DNA of 64,000 nucleotides, taken from positions 124,001 through 188,000 of the forward strand of contig NZ_JAGIBI010000007.1 in assembly GCF_017744395.1 (NCBI RefSeq), read 5' to 3'. Of this stretch, positions 8,735-18,116 are shown piece by piece. The position numbers were made by a program, and so were the translations under genes. Position 1 is the stretch's first letter; the number at the start of each line of letters is the position of its first letter. The notes beneath the pieces are model-generated. The model saw only the letters and a list, made by a program, of their open reading frames with translations. It did no database searches and was not told the DNA's origin. This DNA comes from Herbaspirillum sp. GTDB lineage: Bacteria; Pseudomonadota; Gammaproteobacteria; Burkholderiales; Burkholderiaceae_D.

Positions 8735-9118
8735 ATGCCTGCTCCTGTTTCCCAAAGCCTGATTTTGTTCGCCCACGGTGCGCGTGATGCGGCCTGGGCG
8801 GCGCCGTTCGAACGTCTGCGCGCGTTGGTGCAGGCCGCCATGCCTGACGTGGATGTGCAACTGGCTTTTCTGGAACTGATGCAGCCCGATTTGCCTGCTG
8901 CCGCCGCGCAAGCCGTGGCTGGCGGTGCGCAGCGAATTACCGTCGTGCCGGTCTTTCTTGGGCAGGGCGGGCATGTGCGGCGCGACTTGCCGCAATTGCT
9001 GGCGCAACTGCGGCAGGTTTATCCGCAAGTGCGGATTGATGATGTGCCGGCTGCTGGTGAGGATGATGCTGTGTTGCAGGCTATTTCTGCTTATTGTGTT
9101 AAGGCTGCTGCTGCGTAG
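8735..9118 (+). CDS. cbiX: CbiX/SirB-type sirohydrochlorin chelatase domain protein
   Basis: A 127-residue single-domain CbiX protein. Such chelatases insert Co or Fe into sirohydrochlorin, giving cobalamin precursors or siroheme, the cofactor of sulfite and nitrite reductases. The two metal-binding histidines are visible: LFAHGARD (His14) and FLGQGGHVRRDLP (His80). Short forms like this are believed to act as homodimers. It sits 5 bases behind lptG. The first bases of the 9115-9837 palindrome overlap its stop codon, so the end of the coding region is part of the repeat. A siroheme role would fit the nearby taurine transporter and serine acetyltransferase. Confidence 0.85.
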   Translation: MPAPVSQSLILFAHGARDAAWAAPFERLRALVQAAMPDVDVQLAFLELMQPDLPAAAAQAVAGGAQRITVVPVFLGQGGHVRRDLPQLLAQLRQVYPQVRIDDVPAAGEDDAVLQAISAYCVKAAAA

Positions 9119-9837
9119 TCTGCTCTTGCTGCGTGCAGATGTACTGGCTTTAGGTTTTTCTTTCTCCGGTCGGAGGTGAGCGCCGGGGGCGGCCCGGCAG
9201 CCGCTCACTTTTCTTGTCTCGCCAAGAAAAGTAAGCAAAAGAAGGCGACCGCTACTAACCAGCCCCTTCGGGGTTCCCGCTGGAATGGGGAGAAAAATGG
9301 GAAAGGCCGCAAGTCGCTTCGCTCCGGCGTCCTTTCTGATCCATTTTTCTCCCCATTCCAGCGGCTGGTCAGAAGCGGACTACGTGTCCGGCTCGCCTTC
9401 GGCCTTGCGGTGCTTACTGCTCGCCTGCGGCATCGATGCGGTGGCTCGCTATTTTGCTGTCGCCGTCATCCTGACGAAGGTCAGGATCCAGTGTCGTTAA
9501 GACGCCAGCAAGTCCCCAGAAGATAGCAAACCACGATCCCCATCCCGATGCCGCAGGCGAGGCAGTTAAGCATTTCCCCTTGTGGGCCAGCCGTTGGAGC
9601 GCCATGAAAAATGGATCAGCGCGGCAGTCGGAGCGAAGCGACTCTGCCGAGCCCATTTTTCATGGCGCTCCAACGGGAACCCCGAAGGGGCTGGCACTTA
9701 GGGGCCGTTTTCTTTGCTTACTTTCTTTGGCGGGCCAAAGAAAGTGAGCGGCTGCCGGGCCGCCCCCGGCGCTCCGCTTCGACCGAAGAAAGAAAAGACT
9801 AAAGCCAGTACATCTGCACGCAGCAAGACCAGACTAC
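9115..9837. repeat. Large nested palindromic element (~720 bp)
   Basis: The whole stretch folds back on itself. The outer ends are 39 bp inverted repeats (9115-9153 and 9799-9837) with one mismatch, 30 bp of them perfect. Inward, the arms stay alignable with gaps to about 9300 on the left and 9652 on the right, sharing the block GCCGGGGGCGGCCCGGCAGC and CCAGCCCCTTCGGGGTTCCC. Each arm carries its own hairpin: 9270-9367, with AATGGGGAGAAAAATGG against its complement, and 9588-9694, with GCGCCATGAAAAATGG against its complement. CTCGCCTGCGGCATCG (9420-9435) pairs with 9546-9561. The centre (9463-9493) is a small hairpin CCTGAC-GAAG-GTCAGG. No reading frame here resembles a protein. Together with the bases up to 9944 it fills the cbiX-tauA gap. 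Confidence 0.85.
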
Positions 9838-9944
9838 CCAAAACAACAAAACAAAAAACCGAATAAGCATCCACGGAAATATTCGTGTCTCAGAAAAACA
9901 GCCCTTCCTATACTGAGACTCCCCAAAATCCACCAAAACAAAAA

Positions 9945-10940
9945 ATGAAGAAATTCCTGAAGACCTTGGCAATCTCGGCCACCCTGCTGGCAGCAACCAA
10001 CGCACTGGCCCAATCGAAAGAGGTAGTCATCGCCTACCAGGACATGGTGGTGCCATGGCGCTACGCCCAAGACGCCCAGGCCCTGGAAAAGAAAACCGGC
10101 TACAAGATCACCTTCCGCAAACTGGCCAGCGGCGCCGACGTTATCCGCGCATTGGCCTCCGGTTCGGTACAGATCGGCGAGGCAGGTTCGGCCCCGATCG
10201 CTTCCGGCCTGTCGCAAGGCCTGGATATCCAGCTGTTCTGGATCCTCGACAACATCAACGACGCCGAAGCGTTGGTTGCCCGCAACGGCAGCGGCGTCAA
10301 CGCGCTGGCCGACCTCAAGGGCAAGCGCCTGGCCGTGCCGTTCGTCTCGACCTCGCACTTCCACACCTTGCTGGCGCTGGAAAACGCCAAGGTCGATCCG
10401 CGCGGCGTGAAGATCGTCAACCTGCGTCCGCCCGAGATCGCAGCGGCATGGGAACGCGGCGACATCGATGCCACCTTCATCTGGGACCCGGTGCTGGCCA
10501 AGGCCAAGAAGAACGGCGCCGTGCTGACCACCTCCGGCAAGATCGCCCGTGAAACCGGCAAGGCCACCTTCGACGGCATCGTCGTCTCCAAGGCATTCGC
10601 CAAGGACAACGACGCCTTCCTGACCGACCTGGTCAAGGTGCTGGCCGAGACCGACGACAACTACCGCAAGAACAAGGCCGCCTGGAGCGCTGATTCGGCG
10701 CAGGTGAAGGCGGTGGCCAAGTGGTCCGGCGCGGAGGCGGCGGAGGTGCCGGCCAGCCTGGCGCTGTATGAATTCCCGACCTTGCAGCAGCAGGCATCGG
10801 CCGAGTGGCTGGGCGGCGGTGCGGCCAAGTCGCTGGCGGCGACCGCGGCGTTCCTGAAGAGCCAGGGCACGATCCAGAACGTGCTGCCGGATTACGCGGC
10901 CGGCGTGAATGCCGCCTGGGTGCGCAAGGCGGCGCAGTGA
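9945..10940 (+). CDS. tauA: Taurine ABC transporter, periplasmic binding protein
   Basis: A 331-residue periplasmic solute-binding protein with a signal peptide ([23 protein letters not shown]). The blocks [32 protein letters not shown] and [16 protein letters not shown] are characteristic of TauA rather than SsuA, so taurine is the likely substrate. ATG 9945 begins the signal peptide; 20 in-frame codons upstream are discounted. There is no recognisable Shine-Dalgarno: the preceding bases are A-rich (CACCAAAACAAAAA). A TATACT hexamer at 9909-9914 could be the -10 box. It is the first gene of tauABC. The taurine dioxygenase gene tauD is not in the window. Confidence 0.9.
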   Translation: MKKFLKTLAISATLLAATNALAQSKEVVIAYQDMVVPWRYAQDAQALEKKTGYKITFRKLASGADVIRALASGSVQIGEAGSAPIASGLSQGLDIQLFWILDNINDAEALVARNGSGVNALADLKGKRLAVPFVSTSHFHTLLALENAKVDPRGVKIVNLRPPEIAAAWERGDIDATFIWDPVLAKAKKNGAVLTTSGKIARETGKATFDGIVVSKAFAKDNDAFLTDLVKVLAETDDNYRKNKAAWSADSAQVKAVAKWSGAEAAEVPASLALYEFPTLQQQASAEWLGGGAAKSLAATAAFLKSQGTIQNVLPDYAAGVNAAWVRKAAQ

Positions 10941-11755
10941 GCCATTCCGCTCCCTTGAACGCCGGCCAACCCGCCGGCGGACGGATCGAAGCGCACCGCT
11001 TGTCGGTGCGTTTTGCATCTGCGCGGCCGGACGATCCGCTGGCACTGGCCGGGGTCGACTTGTCCATCGCGCCGGGCGAGTTCGTGGTGGCGCTGGGGCC
11101 GTCCGGGTGTGGCAAGACCACCTTGCTCAATTGCCTGGCCGGTTTCATCGGGCCTTCGCAGGGCGAGGTGCTGCTGGATGGGGAGCCGGTCACCGGACCC
11201 GGACCGGCGCTGGGCGTGGTGTTCCAGAAGCATGCGCTGATGCCGTGGCTGAACGTGGCGGACAACGTCGCCCTGGGGCTGCGCTTTCGCGGTATGGGGC
11301 GCGCCGAGCGGTTGGCGGTGGCGCATGAGAAGCTGCAACTGGTCGGCTTGGAGCGCCATGCGGCGTCGCCGGTCTACCAGCTGTCGGGCGGCATGCAGCA
11401 GCGCGTGGGGATCGCCCGCGCATTGGCCAACGATCCGCGCGTGCTGCTGATGGACGAGCCGATGGGGGCGCTCGATGCGCTCACCCGCGAGTCGGTGCAG
11501 GAGTTGCTGGCGCAGGTGTGGGCGCGTACCGGCAAGACGGTTTTCTTCATTACCCACAGCGTCGAGGAGGCGCTGTTCCTCGGCAGCCGCGTGATCGTGA
11601 TGTCGCCGCGGCCGGGCCGCATCGAGCATGATTTCGAATTGCCGTTCCTGCGGCGCTATGTCGAGAGCGGCGACGCCCGCGCGGCCAAGTCGTCGCCGGA
11701 GTTCATCGCTTGGCGCGAGCGCTTGCTGCAACTGGTTCACGGAGGAAAACCATGA
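10937..11755 (+). CDS. tauB: Taurine ABC transporter, ATP-binding protein
   Basis: A 272-residue ABC ATPase. Walker A is GPSGCGKTT, the Q-loop region reads [14 protein letters not shown], the signature is [15 protein letters not shown], Walker B is [11 protein letters not shown], and the H-loop is [12 protein letters not shown]; the C-terminal tail matches nitrate/sulfonate/taurine importers. The start is inferred as GTG 10937 overlapping the tauA stop (GTGA), giving the peptide [10 protein letters not shown] before the first beta-strand; further upstream the frame runs inside tauA and is not credible. It is coupled to tauC by an ATGA overlap. Confidence 0.92.
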   Translation: MSHSAPLNAGQPAGGRIEAHRLSVRFASARPDDPLALAGVDLSIAPGEFVVALGPSGCGKTTLLNCLAGFIGPSQGEVLLDGEPVTGPGPALGVVFQKHALMPWLNVADNVALGLRFRGMGRAERLAVAHEKLQLVGLERHAASPVYQLSGGMQQRVGIARALANDPRVLLMDEPMGALDALTRESVQELLAQVWARTGKTVFFITHSVEEALFLGSRVIVMSPRPGRIEHDFELPFLRRYVESGDARAAKSSPEFIAWRERLLQLVHGGKP

Positions 11756-12627
11756 GCAATGCCGATACTGTCATTCATCAGGGCATCGCCGTCGAAGGCG
11801 ATCGCCCGCAAGCCATACCTGCGGTATTACCGCCGGCGCGCACCTATCCGCGTCCCGGCAGTGGGCCGACCACCGCGATCACCGTAGTCACCGTGATCGC
11901 ATTGCTGCTGGGCTGGTGGGGCGTGACGGCGGCCGGCCTGATCGCGCCGCTGTTCCTGCCGCCGCCGTCGGCGGTGTGGCTGGCGGCGGTGCAGGCCTGG
12001 GAGGGCAACGTGCAGGGCGGTTTGCCGCTGCTGCAGCACATCGCCTGGAGCTTGTGGCGGGTGTTCGGAGCCTTCCTGCTGGCGGCCGTTACGGCGGTGC
12101 CGGTGGGGCTGCTGATGGGCAGCAGCCGGGTGGCGCGCGGCATCGTCGATCCCTTGCTGGAGTTCTACCGGCCGCTGCCGCCGCTGGCTTACCTGCCGCT
12201 GATCGTGATCTGGTTCGGCATCGACGAGACGGCCAAGCTGCTGCTGATCTACCTGGCTTGCTTCGCGCCCATCGCGGTATCCACGCGCGCCGGCGTGGCC
12301 GGGGTGCAGGGCGAGCAATTGCATGCGGCGCTGTCGATGGGCGCCAGCCGCTGGCAACTGCTGCGCCATGTGATCCTGCCGGCGGCATTGCCGGATATCC
12401 TGACCGGCTTGCGCATCGCCATCGGTTTCGGCTGGACCACGCTGGTGGCGGCGGAGATGGTGGCGGCCACGGCGGGGCTGGGACAGCTGGTGCTCAATGC
12501 GTCGAATTTCCTGCGCACCGATGTGGTGGTGATGGGGATCGTACTGATCGGCTTGATCGCCTACCTGTTCGACCTGGCGATGCGGCGCTTGTCGGATGCG
12601 CTCACGCCGTGGCGGTCGCACCGCTGA
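11752..12627 (+). CDS. tauC: Taurine ABC transporter, permease
   Basis: A 291-residue inner-membrane permease with about six membrane helices. The EAA-loop region [20 protein letters not shown] contacts TauB. The N-terminal 40 residues are a soluble Pro-rich extension before the first helix ([18 protein letters not shown]). Start ATG 11752 overlaps the tauB stop by 4 bases (ATGA). The last 26 bases overlap the 3' end of the convergent LysR gene. Confidence 0.92.
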   Translation: MSNADTVIHQGIAVEGDRPQAIPAVLPPARTYPRPGSGPTTAITVVTVIALLLGWWGVTAAGLIAPLFLPPPSAVWLAAVQAWEGNVQGGLPLLQHIAWSLWRVFGAFLLAAVTAVPVGLLMGSSRVARGIVDPLLEFYRPLPPLAYLPLIVIWFGIDETAKLLLIYLACFAPIAVSTRAGVAGVQGEQLHAALSMGASRWQLLRHVILPAALPDILTGLRIAIGFGWTTLVAAEMVAATAGLGQLVLNASNFLRTDVVVMGIVLIGLIAYLFDLAMRRLSDALTPWRSHR

Positions 12628-13486
12628 GCCATTTGGCGAATAATTGCGCCTCGGCGCCGGCCTGCGGGTTGATGCCGAGGTAGTAGGGGGCCAGCGGCAT
12701 GCGCAGCGCCGGCAGCGGGCAGACCAGCCGCCCCGAGCGCAGGTCGTTGTCGGCCAGCGAGACCGGCGACAGCGCCAGCCCCAAACCATCCACCGCCGCC
12801 TGCAGCACGAAGTGCAGGTGGTCGAAATGCAGCATGGCCTGGGTGCGCGAGCGCTTCAGGCCGGCGTGCTTTTTCCATTCATCCCAGTCGCGGCTCCTGC
12901 TGCGCGAGAGCAGCAGCGTGTGGCCGGCGATGGCGCGCGCGTCGGGCAGCGGCGTGTTCTTCAGCAGCGCCGGCGAGGCCACCAGCAGCAGTTCGTCTTC
13001 AAGGAAGCGCTGCACCTTCAGCGTTTCCGGCCAGTTGGTTTCGCCGCGCCGGATGGCGATGTCGAACGGCGAAGCAGAGCGGTCGACGGTGGCGACGCTG
13101 GTGATGACCTGCGGCTCGATGCCGGGATAGCGTTCGACGAACTCGGAGAGATGCGGGATCAGCCAGCGCACCGCGAACGAGGGGCGCACGTTGATGCTCA
13201 CCGAGCGCATCGGCGCATCCTTCATCACGCGGCGCGCGGCGGCGGCCAGCATCTCCAGCGCCGGGCTGGCTTCTTCGAAGAACTGGCGGCCGCGCTCGGT
13301 CAGCGTCACCTGGCGGATGCGGCGTTCGAACAGCGGCATGCCGAGGTAGTCTTCGAGGTTCTTGATCTGGCGGCTGACGGCGCCGTGGGTGACGTTGAGT
13401 TCCAGCGCGGCCAGCGTGAAGCTCTGGTGGCGCGCGGCCGCGAGGAAGGCGCGGATGGCGTTGAGCGGGAGGGTGAGGTCGGCCAT
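12602..13486 (-). CDS. LysR-type regulator, GcvA-like
   Basis: A 294-residue LysR regulator. The N-terminal winged helix reads LPLNAIRAFLAAARHQSFTL followed by ELNVTHGAVSRQIKNLEDYL, and the C-terminal effector domain has RPSFAVRWLIPHLSEF and FDIAIRRGETNW, the pattern of the GcvA/AmpR-like subgroup rather than Cbl/CysB. The effector is unknown. Its 3' end overlaps tauC by 26 bases on the opposite strand, and it is transcribed divergently from an MFS gene with about 64 bases between start codons, so that transporter is the more likely target. A role in taurine control is possible only by proximity. Confidence 0.9.
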   Translation of the reverse strand: MADLTLPLNAIRAFLAAARHQSFTLAALELNVTHGAVSRQIKNLEDYLGMPLFERRIRQVTLTERGRQFFEEASPALEMLAAAARRVMKDAPMRSVSINVRPSFAVRWLIPHLSEFVERYPGIEPQVITSVATVDRSASPFDIAIRRGETNWPETLKVQRFLEDELLLVASPALLKNTPLPDARAIAGHTLLLSRSRSRDWDEWKKHAGLKRSRTQAMLHFDHLHFVLQAAVDGLGLALSPVSLADNDLRSGRLVCPLPALRMPLAPYYLGINPQAGAEAQLFAKWLSGATATA

Positions 13487-13550
13487 GCGTCAGATTTTAT
13501 CACGCATGGTTGGAATTAATATCGTTTGTCAGGCCGCCATTGCGCACCGC

Positions 13551-14708
13551 ATGATGATGGCCATGACTCCTCCCGAACTCCGCCAGGCCGACATCGATTC
13601 GCGCCATGCCGCGCTATCGCTGTCGGCCGCCTTGCCCTGCGATATCGTGCTCTACCTGCTGCTGCCGATGTATGCCGAGCAGTTCCATGTGACGCTGGCC
13701 GAGGTCGGGCTGCTGCTGGCGGCCAATCGCCTGGTGCGCATCGCGGGCTACCGCTGGGTGGCGCGCTTCTATGCCCGGCGCGGCGACCGGCCGACCTGCA
13801 CGCTGGCGGTCTGCGCCGCCGTGGTGTGCGCGCTGAGCTACACCGTCGCCAGCGGCTTCTGGGCCTTGCTGCCGTTGCGCCTGCTGTGGGGCATGGCCTT
13901 CGCCGGTCTGAACCTGTCGACCCAGGCCATGTCGACCGCCTATCCGATCGGCGCCGCGCGCCGTTCCGGCCGCTCGCGCGGCGTGATCGCCGTCGGCCCG
14001 ATGCTGTGGCTGCCGCTGGCGGCGCTGCTGGCCAGCCACTACGGACCGCGCATGGTGTTCGCGCTGGTGGCGCTGACCGCCACGCTCGGCTTGCTGGCCG
14101 CGCGCCGCCTGCCGGCCCACGCTTATCCGGAACCGCCGGCGCGCAGCTGGAAGCTGCCCAATGCGCTGGACTGGTGGTCGTTCCTGGAAGGCTTGACGCT
14201 GGACGGCTTGTTCATCGTCGGTCTGTCGTACATGAGCAAGCAGTCGTTTTCCGAACATGCCGAGCTGATCGCGGGCGTGCTGATGGCCTTGCGCTATTTC
14301 GGCGAGATCGTGCTGAGCCCGCTGGGCGGCTGGCTGGCCGAGCGTTTCGGCGCGGTGCGGGTGCTGGTGGTGCTGTCGCTGGCGACCTGCGCGGCGCTGG
14401 TTGGTTTCGGCGGCGGCGTGCTGTGGCTGTTCGCCGGTTTCATCGTGGTGCTGCGCGCCTTGCAGCTGCCGCTGCTGCCGCCCATCGTCGCCGCGCGCAC
14501 GCCGCCGGCCGAACGGGTGCATGCCTTGGCGGGGCGGGCCATCTGGCGCGACATCGGCGCCGGGCTGGGGCCGATCATGGCCGGGCTGCTGCTGCCGGTG
14601 ATGTCGTCGTTGTGGATTTACAGCCTGGCGGCATCCGCGCTGGCGCTGGCGGCATTGGCTTGCGGCCGCGAACCGGCGCAGCCGAAGGTGGCGGCTACTG
14701 CCGAATAG
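13551..14708 (+). CDS. MFS transporter
   Basis: An integral membrane protein of about 385 residues with roughly 12 hydrophobic segments, of the major facilitator type. The start is uncertain: ATG triplets at 13551, 13554, 13557 and 13563, or 13506, are in frame; 13551 is used. The inter-helix loop WVARFYARRGDRPTC corresponds to the conserved loop 2-3 region (G-x-x-x-D-R-x-G-R-R type) and the second half contains GGWLAERFGAVRVLV. Substrate is unknown. It is divergent from the LysR gene, a common regulator-exporter arrangement, which suggests LysR-controlled expression. Confidence 0.82.
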   Translation: MMMAMTPPELRQADIDSRHAALSLSAALPCDIVLYLLLPMYAEQFHVTLAEVGLLLAANRLVRIAGYRWVARFYARRGDRPTCTLAVCAAVVCALSYTVASGFWALLPLRLLWGMAFAGLNLSTQAMSTAYPIGAARRSGRSRGVIAVGPMLWLPLAALLASHYGPRMVFALVALTATLGLLAARRLPAHAYPEPPARSWKLPNALDWWSFLEGLTLDGLFIVGLSYMSKQSFSEHAELIAGVLMALRYFGEIVLSPLGGWLAERFGAVRVLVVLSLATCAALVGFGGGVLWLFAGFIVVLRALQLPLLPPIVAARTPPAERVHALAGRAIWRDIGAGLGPIMAGLLLPVMSSLWIYSLAASALALAALACGREPAQPKVAATAE

Positions 14709-14823
14709 CCGGGCGTTGTCGGGTGTTATACGCACGGCGGATATGCATGTGCGGATTGCTTCGTTCCAGCGGGAGGCGGGCTTGGCTAGGATGGCGCTTA
14801 TAGCCATGACACCCGGAGCCCGC

Positions 14824-14979
14824 ATGACCGAACACTACCTGCACCAGGAACTCGGCCCCATCGCCATCGAACCGCTGCAGCCGACCGAGAAGAAACTGAT
14901 CGGCGCGATCTTCTTCATCGGACTGGCGCTGCTGGGCGGCCTGTTCTTCCTGCAGCGCTGCTTCCCGCTGGCCGGCTGA
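14824..14979 (+). CDS. Small single-span membrane protein
   Basis: A 51-residue protein, MTEHYLHQELGPIAIEPL..., with one clear membrane helix (LIGAIFFIGLALLGGLFFLQ) and a short tail ending CFPLAG. The N-terminal half is acidic and probably cytoplasmic. ATG 14824 is preceded by GGAG at suitable spacing; the open frame extends upstream but without plausible protein sequence. I do not recognise a family. It precedes the convergent cysE by 21 bases. Confidence 0.6.
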   Translation: MTEHYLHQELGPIAIEPLQPTEKKLIGAIFFIGLALLGGLFFLQRCFPLAG

Positions 14980-15000
14980 GCGCCGGCGGCATGTTGATTT

Positions 15001-15939
15001 TTACAGCTTGCCGCACTCGCTGAGCATTTCCGCCTGCGAGACGTTGCTGCCCGGCGGCACGCTGTGCGTGAGCCAGACATTGCCGCCGATGACCGAACCC
15101 TGGCCGATGGTGATGCGGCCCAGCACGGTGGCGCCGGCATAAACCACCACATCGTCCTCGACGATGGGGTGGCGCGGGATGCCCTTGACCAGCGAGCCGT
15201 CCGGATCGGTCGGGAAGCGCTTGGCGCCTAGCGTGACGGCCTGGTACAGGCGCACGTTGCGGCCGATGATGGTGGTCTCGCCGATTACCACGCCGGTGCC
15301 GTGGTCGATGAAGAAGCTAGGGCCGATCTGCGCGGCCGGGTGGATGTCGATGCCGGTGGCCGAGTGCGCGATGTCGGCCACCAGGCGCGCCAGCAGCGGC
15401 ACGCCGAGCTGGTGCAGCGCATGCGCCAGGCGGTGGTAGATGATGGCGGTGGTGCCGGGATAGCACAGCAGGATTTCCGAAATGCTGGAGGCGGCCGGGT
15501 CGCCGTTGTAGGCGGCCTGGATGTCGCTGACCAGCAGGTCGCGGATGCCCGGCAGGCGGTGCGCGAAATCGCGGGTGATGGCGGTCGCGCGCAGGCGCAG
15601 TTCGGTTTCGTCCTGCGGTTCGTCGGAGGAGAAATACAGGCCGCGGCGTACTTGTTCCTTCAGCACGCACAGCGCCGCGTTGAGCTGGCTGCCGACGAAG
15701 TAGTCGATGGTTTCGTCGGACAGGTCGGTGTGGCCGTAATGCGTGGGGAACAGCGCCGCGCGCAGGTGCTCCAGCAGCTTTTGCATCGCTTCGCGCGAAG
15801 GCAGTTCGCGGATCTCGCCGCGGTAGCGGATCTTGTTGGTGACTTCACGCGAGGTGCGCAGGCCGGCCACGACGGCGGACAGGCCCAGTCCCGCCGTATC
15901 GGCCAGGGCGCTCAGTTCGGGGGTGTTCGAGGTATCCAT
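15001..15939 (-). CDS. cysE: Serine O-acetyltransferase (EpsC/CysE type)
   Basis: A 312-residue serine acetyltransferase, which makes O-acetylserine from serine and acetyl-CoA, the committed step of cysteine synthesis. The C-terminal half is a left-handed beta-helix of hexapeptide repeats; conserved blocks are GIDIHPAAQIGPSFFIDHGT with the catalytic His/Asp region, VVIGETTIIG, LGAKRF and RHPIVEDDVVVYAGATVLG. Length and N-terminal domain match the EpsC-like subgroup of longer serine acetyltransferases. It contributes, with tauABC and cbiX, to a sulfur-related neighbourhood. Divergent from the small gene at 16066. Confidence 0.92.
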   Translation of the reverse strand: MDTSNTPELSALADTAGLGLSAVVAGLRTSREVTNKIRYRGEIRELPSREAMQKLLEHLRAALFPTHYGHTDLSDETIDYFVGSQLNAALCVLKEQVRRGLYFSSDEPQDETELRLRATAITRDFAHRLPGIRDLLVSDIQAAYNGDPAASSISEILLCYPGTTAIIYHRLAHALHQLGVPLLARLVADIAHSATGIDIHPAAQIGPSFFIDHGTGVVIGETTIIGRNVRLYQAVTLGAKRFPTDPDGSLVKGIPRHPIVEDDVVVYAGATVLGRITIGQGSVIGGNVWLTHSVPPGSNVSQAEMLSECGKL

Positions 15940-16038
15940 GCAGGCATGCTATCAAAAATGCGCGGACGGCGTTGGCGGCCGAAAAAAGCCTGCCGGCCAA
16001 GGGTTTCGAATCCTTGGCCATTTGCGATTTTTGCGCCG

Positions 16039-16044
16039 TATAAT
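16039..16044 (+). promoter_or_regulatory. Consensus -10 box (TATAAT)
   Basis: A perfect TATAAT at 16039-16044, followed by GCTAGG, sits 21 bases before the start codon at 16066. The best -35 candidate, TTGGCC at 16014-16019, is 19 bases away, which is longer than ideal. It would drive the 78-residue orphan gene downstream. Confidence 0.5.
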
Positions 16045-16065
16045 GCTAGGTCGCGAAAGTTGCCC

Positions 16066-16302
16066 ATGGAAAACAAAAAAATACATTCGCTTACCTACGC
16101 CGCGCAGTATCGGAGCTTCGATATCAGCATCGTGGGCCTTCAATCGGCCGACGGCTGGCATTTGTCCGTAGAAATCATCAAATGGGGACGGCAGCCGGTG
16201 GCGCACTGGCGCGACCGCGACAACGTCTATCCCGATTTCAATTGCGTGCGCACCGCCGGCTTGCAGTGGTCGAAGGAATTCATCGACGGCAGCATGCACT
16301 GA
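16066..16302 (+). CDS. Small hypothetical protein
   Basis: A 78-residue soluble protein beginning MENKKIHSLTYAAQYRSFDI and ending SKEFIDGSMH, with no signal peptide or membrane segment. Composition (aromatic residues, the internal WHLSVEIIKWG) suggests a small folded alpha/beta or beta domain. I do not recognise the family. Support for the gene comes from the consensus -10 box upstream, codon use like neighbouring genes, and the fact that its stop is 11 bases from the convergent CLC gene. Confidence 0.6.
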   Translation: MENKKIHSLTYAAQYRSFDISIVGLQSADGWHLSVEIIKWGRQPVAHWRDRDNVYPDFNCVRTAGLQWSKEFIDGSMH

Positions 16303-16313
16303 GCCTTCTTGGC

Positions 16314-18044
16314 TCAGAATCCCAGCAGTTTTTCCCTGACCGACTCCTCTTCCGCATGCGTGCTGCTGGCGCGCGCCAGGTCCGACAGCGAGAGTATCCC
16401 CACCAGCTTCATTTGCTTGCGATCGGCCACTACCGGCAGGCGGCCGGCTTGCAGGCGCGCCATTGCGCCGGCGGCGATGCGCGCGTTCATCTGCGGCAGC
16501 AGGAAGGTGTCATTGGCGTCTTCCTGCTGCGCCAGCAGTTCGCGGCAGGGCTGCGCCGGATCGGCTTGCTCCAGCGTGCGCAGGGCCAGCATGCCGGCCA
16601 GCCGGCCCTTGTCGGCCACAGGATAGTAGCGGTGCACATGGCCGCCGCCGCGGCACAGCGCCAGCGCCTCGTCCACGCGCATGCCGATGTCGATGCTTTG
16701 CGGCGCGCGCGTCATCAGGTCTTCCACATGCTGGCGTTCGAGCGGATCGATGCCGTATTCGCGGTGCACGTGCAGGCCGCGGCGGGCGATCTTCTCGGTC
16801 ATGATGGAGCGTTTCATCAGCAGCACGTTCACGCCGTAGGCGACGGTGACGGTGGCCATCAGCGGCAGCAGCGCCTCGCCGGCATGCGTGAGGCCGAAGG
16901 CGAACACGATGGCCGTCAGCGGCGCGCCCAGCACGCTGCCCAGCACCCCGGCCATGCACACCAGCGCCCATAGCTCGGGCGAGCCGCCTGGCAGCCAGGG
17001 CGAAAGCACCAGGCCGAGCCCGGCGCCCATCATCAGCAGCGGCGCCAGCACGCCGCCGGAGGTACCTGAGCCGAGCGCGATCAGCCAAATGACGGCTTTC
17101 ACCGCCAGCAGCGCCAGGGCGGCCGATAACAGCATGTTGTGGTGCAGCAGGTCGGCGATCACGTCGTAGCCGACGCCCAGCGCGCGCGGTTCGAGCCAGC
17201 CGCCGATGCCGACCGCAACGCCGCCGATGGCCGGCCACCACATCCAGTGCAGCTTGAGGTGGTGGAACCAGTCCTCCACCCGGTACAAGGCCAGCGTCAG
17301 CACGGCGGCCAGCACGCCGCTGGCCAGGCCGGCGGCGATGCAGGAGGCGAAGGCGAGGGTGTCCGGAGCGGCGACCTGCATGGCGAACAGCGGGCCGGCA
17401 TCGACCACCAGCGGCCGCAGGAAACCGGCCAGCGCGCAAGCCAGCGCCACCGGCAGCAGGCTGCGCGGCTTCAACTCGAACAGCAGCAGTTCGACCGCCA
17501 GCAGGAGCGCCGCCATCGGCGTGCCGAAGATGGCCGTCATGCCGGCGCAGGCGCCGGCCACCAGCAGGGTCTTGCGTTCGGCCGCGGTCAGGTGCAGGAA
17601 CTGCGCCAGCAGCGAACCGATCGAGCCGCCGGTCATGATGATCGGGCCTTCGGCGCCGAACGGGCCGCCGCTGCCGATGACGATGCCGGAGGACAGCGGC
17701 TTGAGGACGGCGACCTTGGGCGACATCAGGCTCTTGCCGAACAGGATGGCTTCGATCGCTTCGGGGATGCCGTGGCCGCGGATCTTTTCGCTGCCGTAGC
17801 GCGCCATCAGGCCGACGACCAGGCCGCCGGCGATCGGCAGGAATATGGCGATCCAGCCCAGCGCATGCGCGGCCGGCGAGGCGCCGGAAAAGGAGAAGCG
17901 CTGGAAATAGAACAGGTTGGTGAACAACGCGATCAGCTTGAGCAGCAGCCATGCCGCGCAGGTGCTGAGCGCGCCGATGCCCAGCGCGATCGCGGAGAGG
18001 TAGAGCAGGCGGTTGTCCGCCGTGTAGTCGCGTTTGTGTTTCAT
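16314..18044 (-). CDS. CLC-family chloride channel/transporter with CBS domains
   Basis: A 576-residue protein: a CLC transport domain (about residues 1-430) followed by a pair of CBS domains (about 440-560) that usually bind adenine nucleotides. The ion-pathway motifs are GHGIPEAI at 90-97, SGGPFGAEGPII with the gating glutamate at 132, and GSGTSGGVLAPLL. The protein keeps the gating Glu, but whether it is a channel or a Cl-/H+ antiporter depends on the internal proton glutamate, which I cannot assign without alignment. A short dyad at 18117-18133 lies upstream. Confidence 0.92.
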   Translation of the reverse strand: MKHKRDYTADNRLLYLSAIALGIGALSTCAAWLLLKLIALFTNLFYFQRFSFSGASPAAHALGWIAIFLPIAGGLVVGLMARYGSEKIRGHGIPEAIEAILFGKSLMSPKVAVLKPLSSGIVIGSGGPFGAEGPIIMTGGSIGSLLAQFLHLTAAERKTLLVAGACAGMTAIFGTPMAALLLAVELLLFELKPRSLLPVALACALAGFLRPLVVDAGPLFAMQVAAPDTLAFASCIAAGLASGVLAAVLTLALYRVEDWFHHLKLHWMWWPAIGGVAVGIGGWLEPRALGVGYDVIADLLHHNMLLSAALALLAVKAVIWLIALGSGTSGGVLAPLLMMGAGLGLVLSPWLPGGSPELWALVCMAGVLGSVLGAPLTAIVFAFGLTHAGEALLPLMATVTVAYGVNVLLMKRSIMTEKIARRGLHVHREYGIDPLERQHVEDLMTRAPQSIDIGMRVDEALALCRGGGHVHRYYPVADKGRLAGMLALRTLEQADPAQPCRELLAQQEDANDTFLLPQMNARIAAGAMARLQAGRLPVVADRKQMKLVGILSLSDLARASSTHAEEESVREKLLGF

Positions 18045-18116
18045 TACGGGAAAGGTCGGCCGGTCGTACCCATATCTTTGAAGCGACCGGCATGTGGATT
18101 GAGATAAGAGGCTAAT

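Noticed and set aside
9176..9526. Frames inside the nested palindrome, on both strands
   Set aside because: The sequence is repeat-derived; products are basic, low-complexity and would differ between the two arms of the same element.
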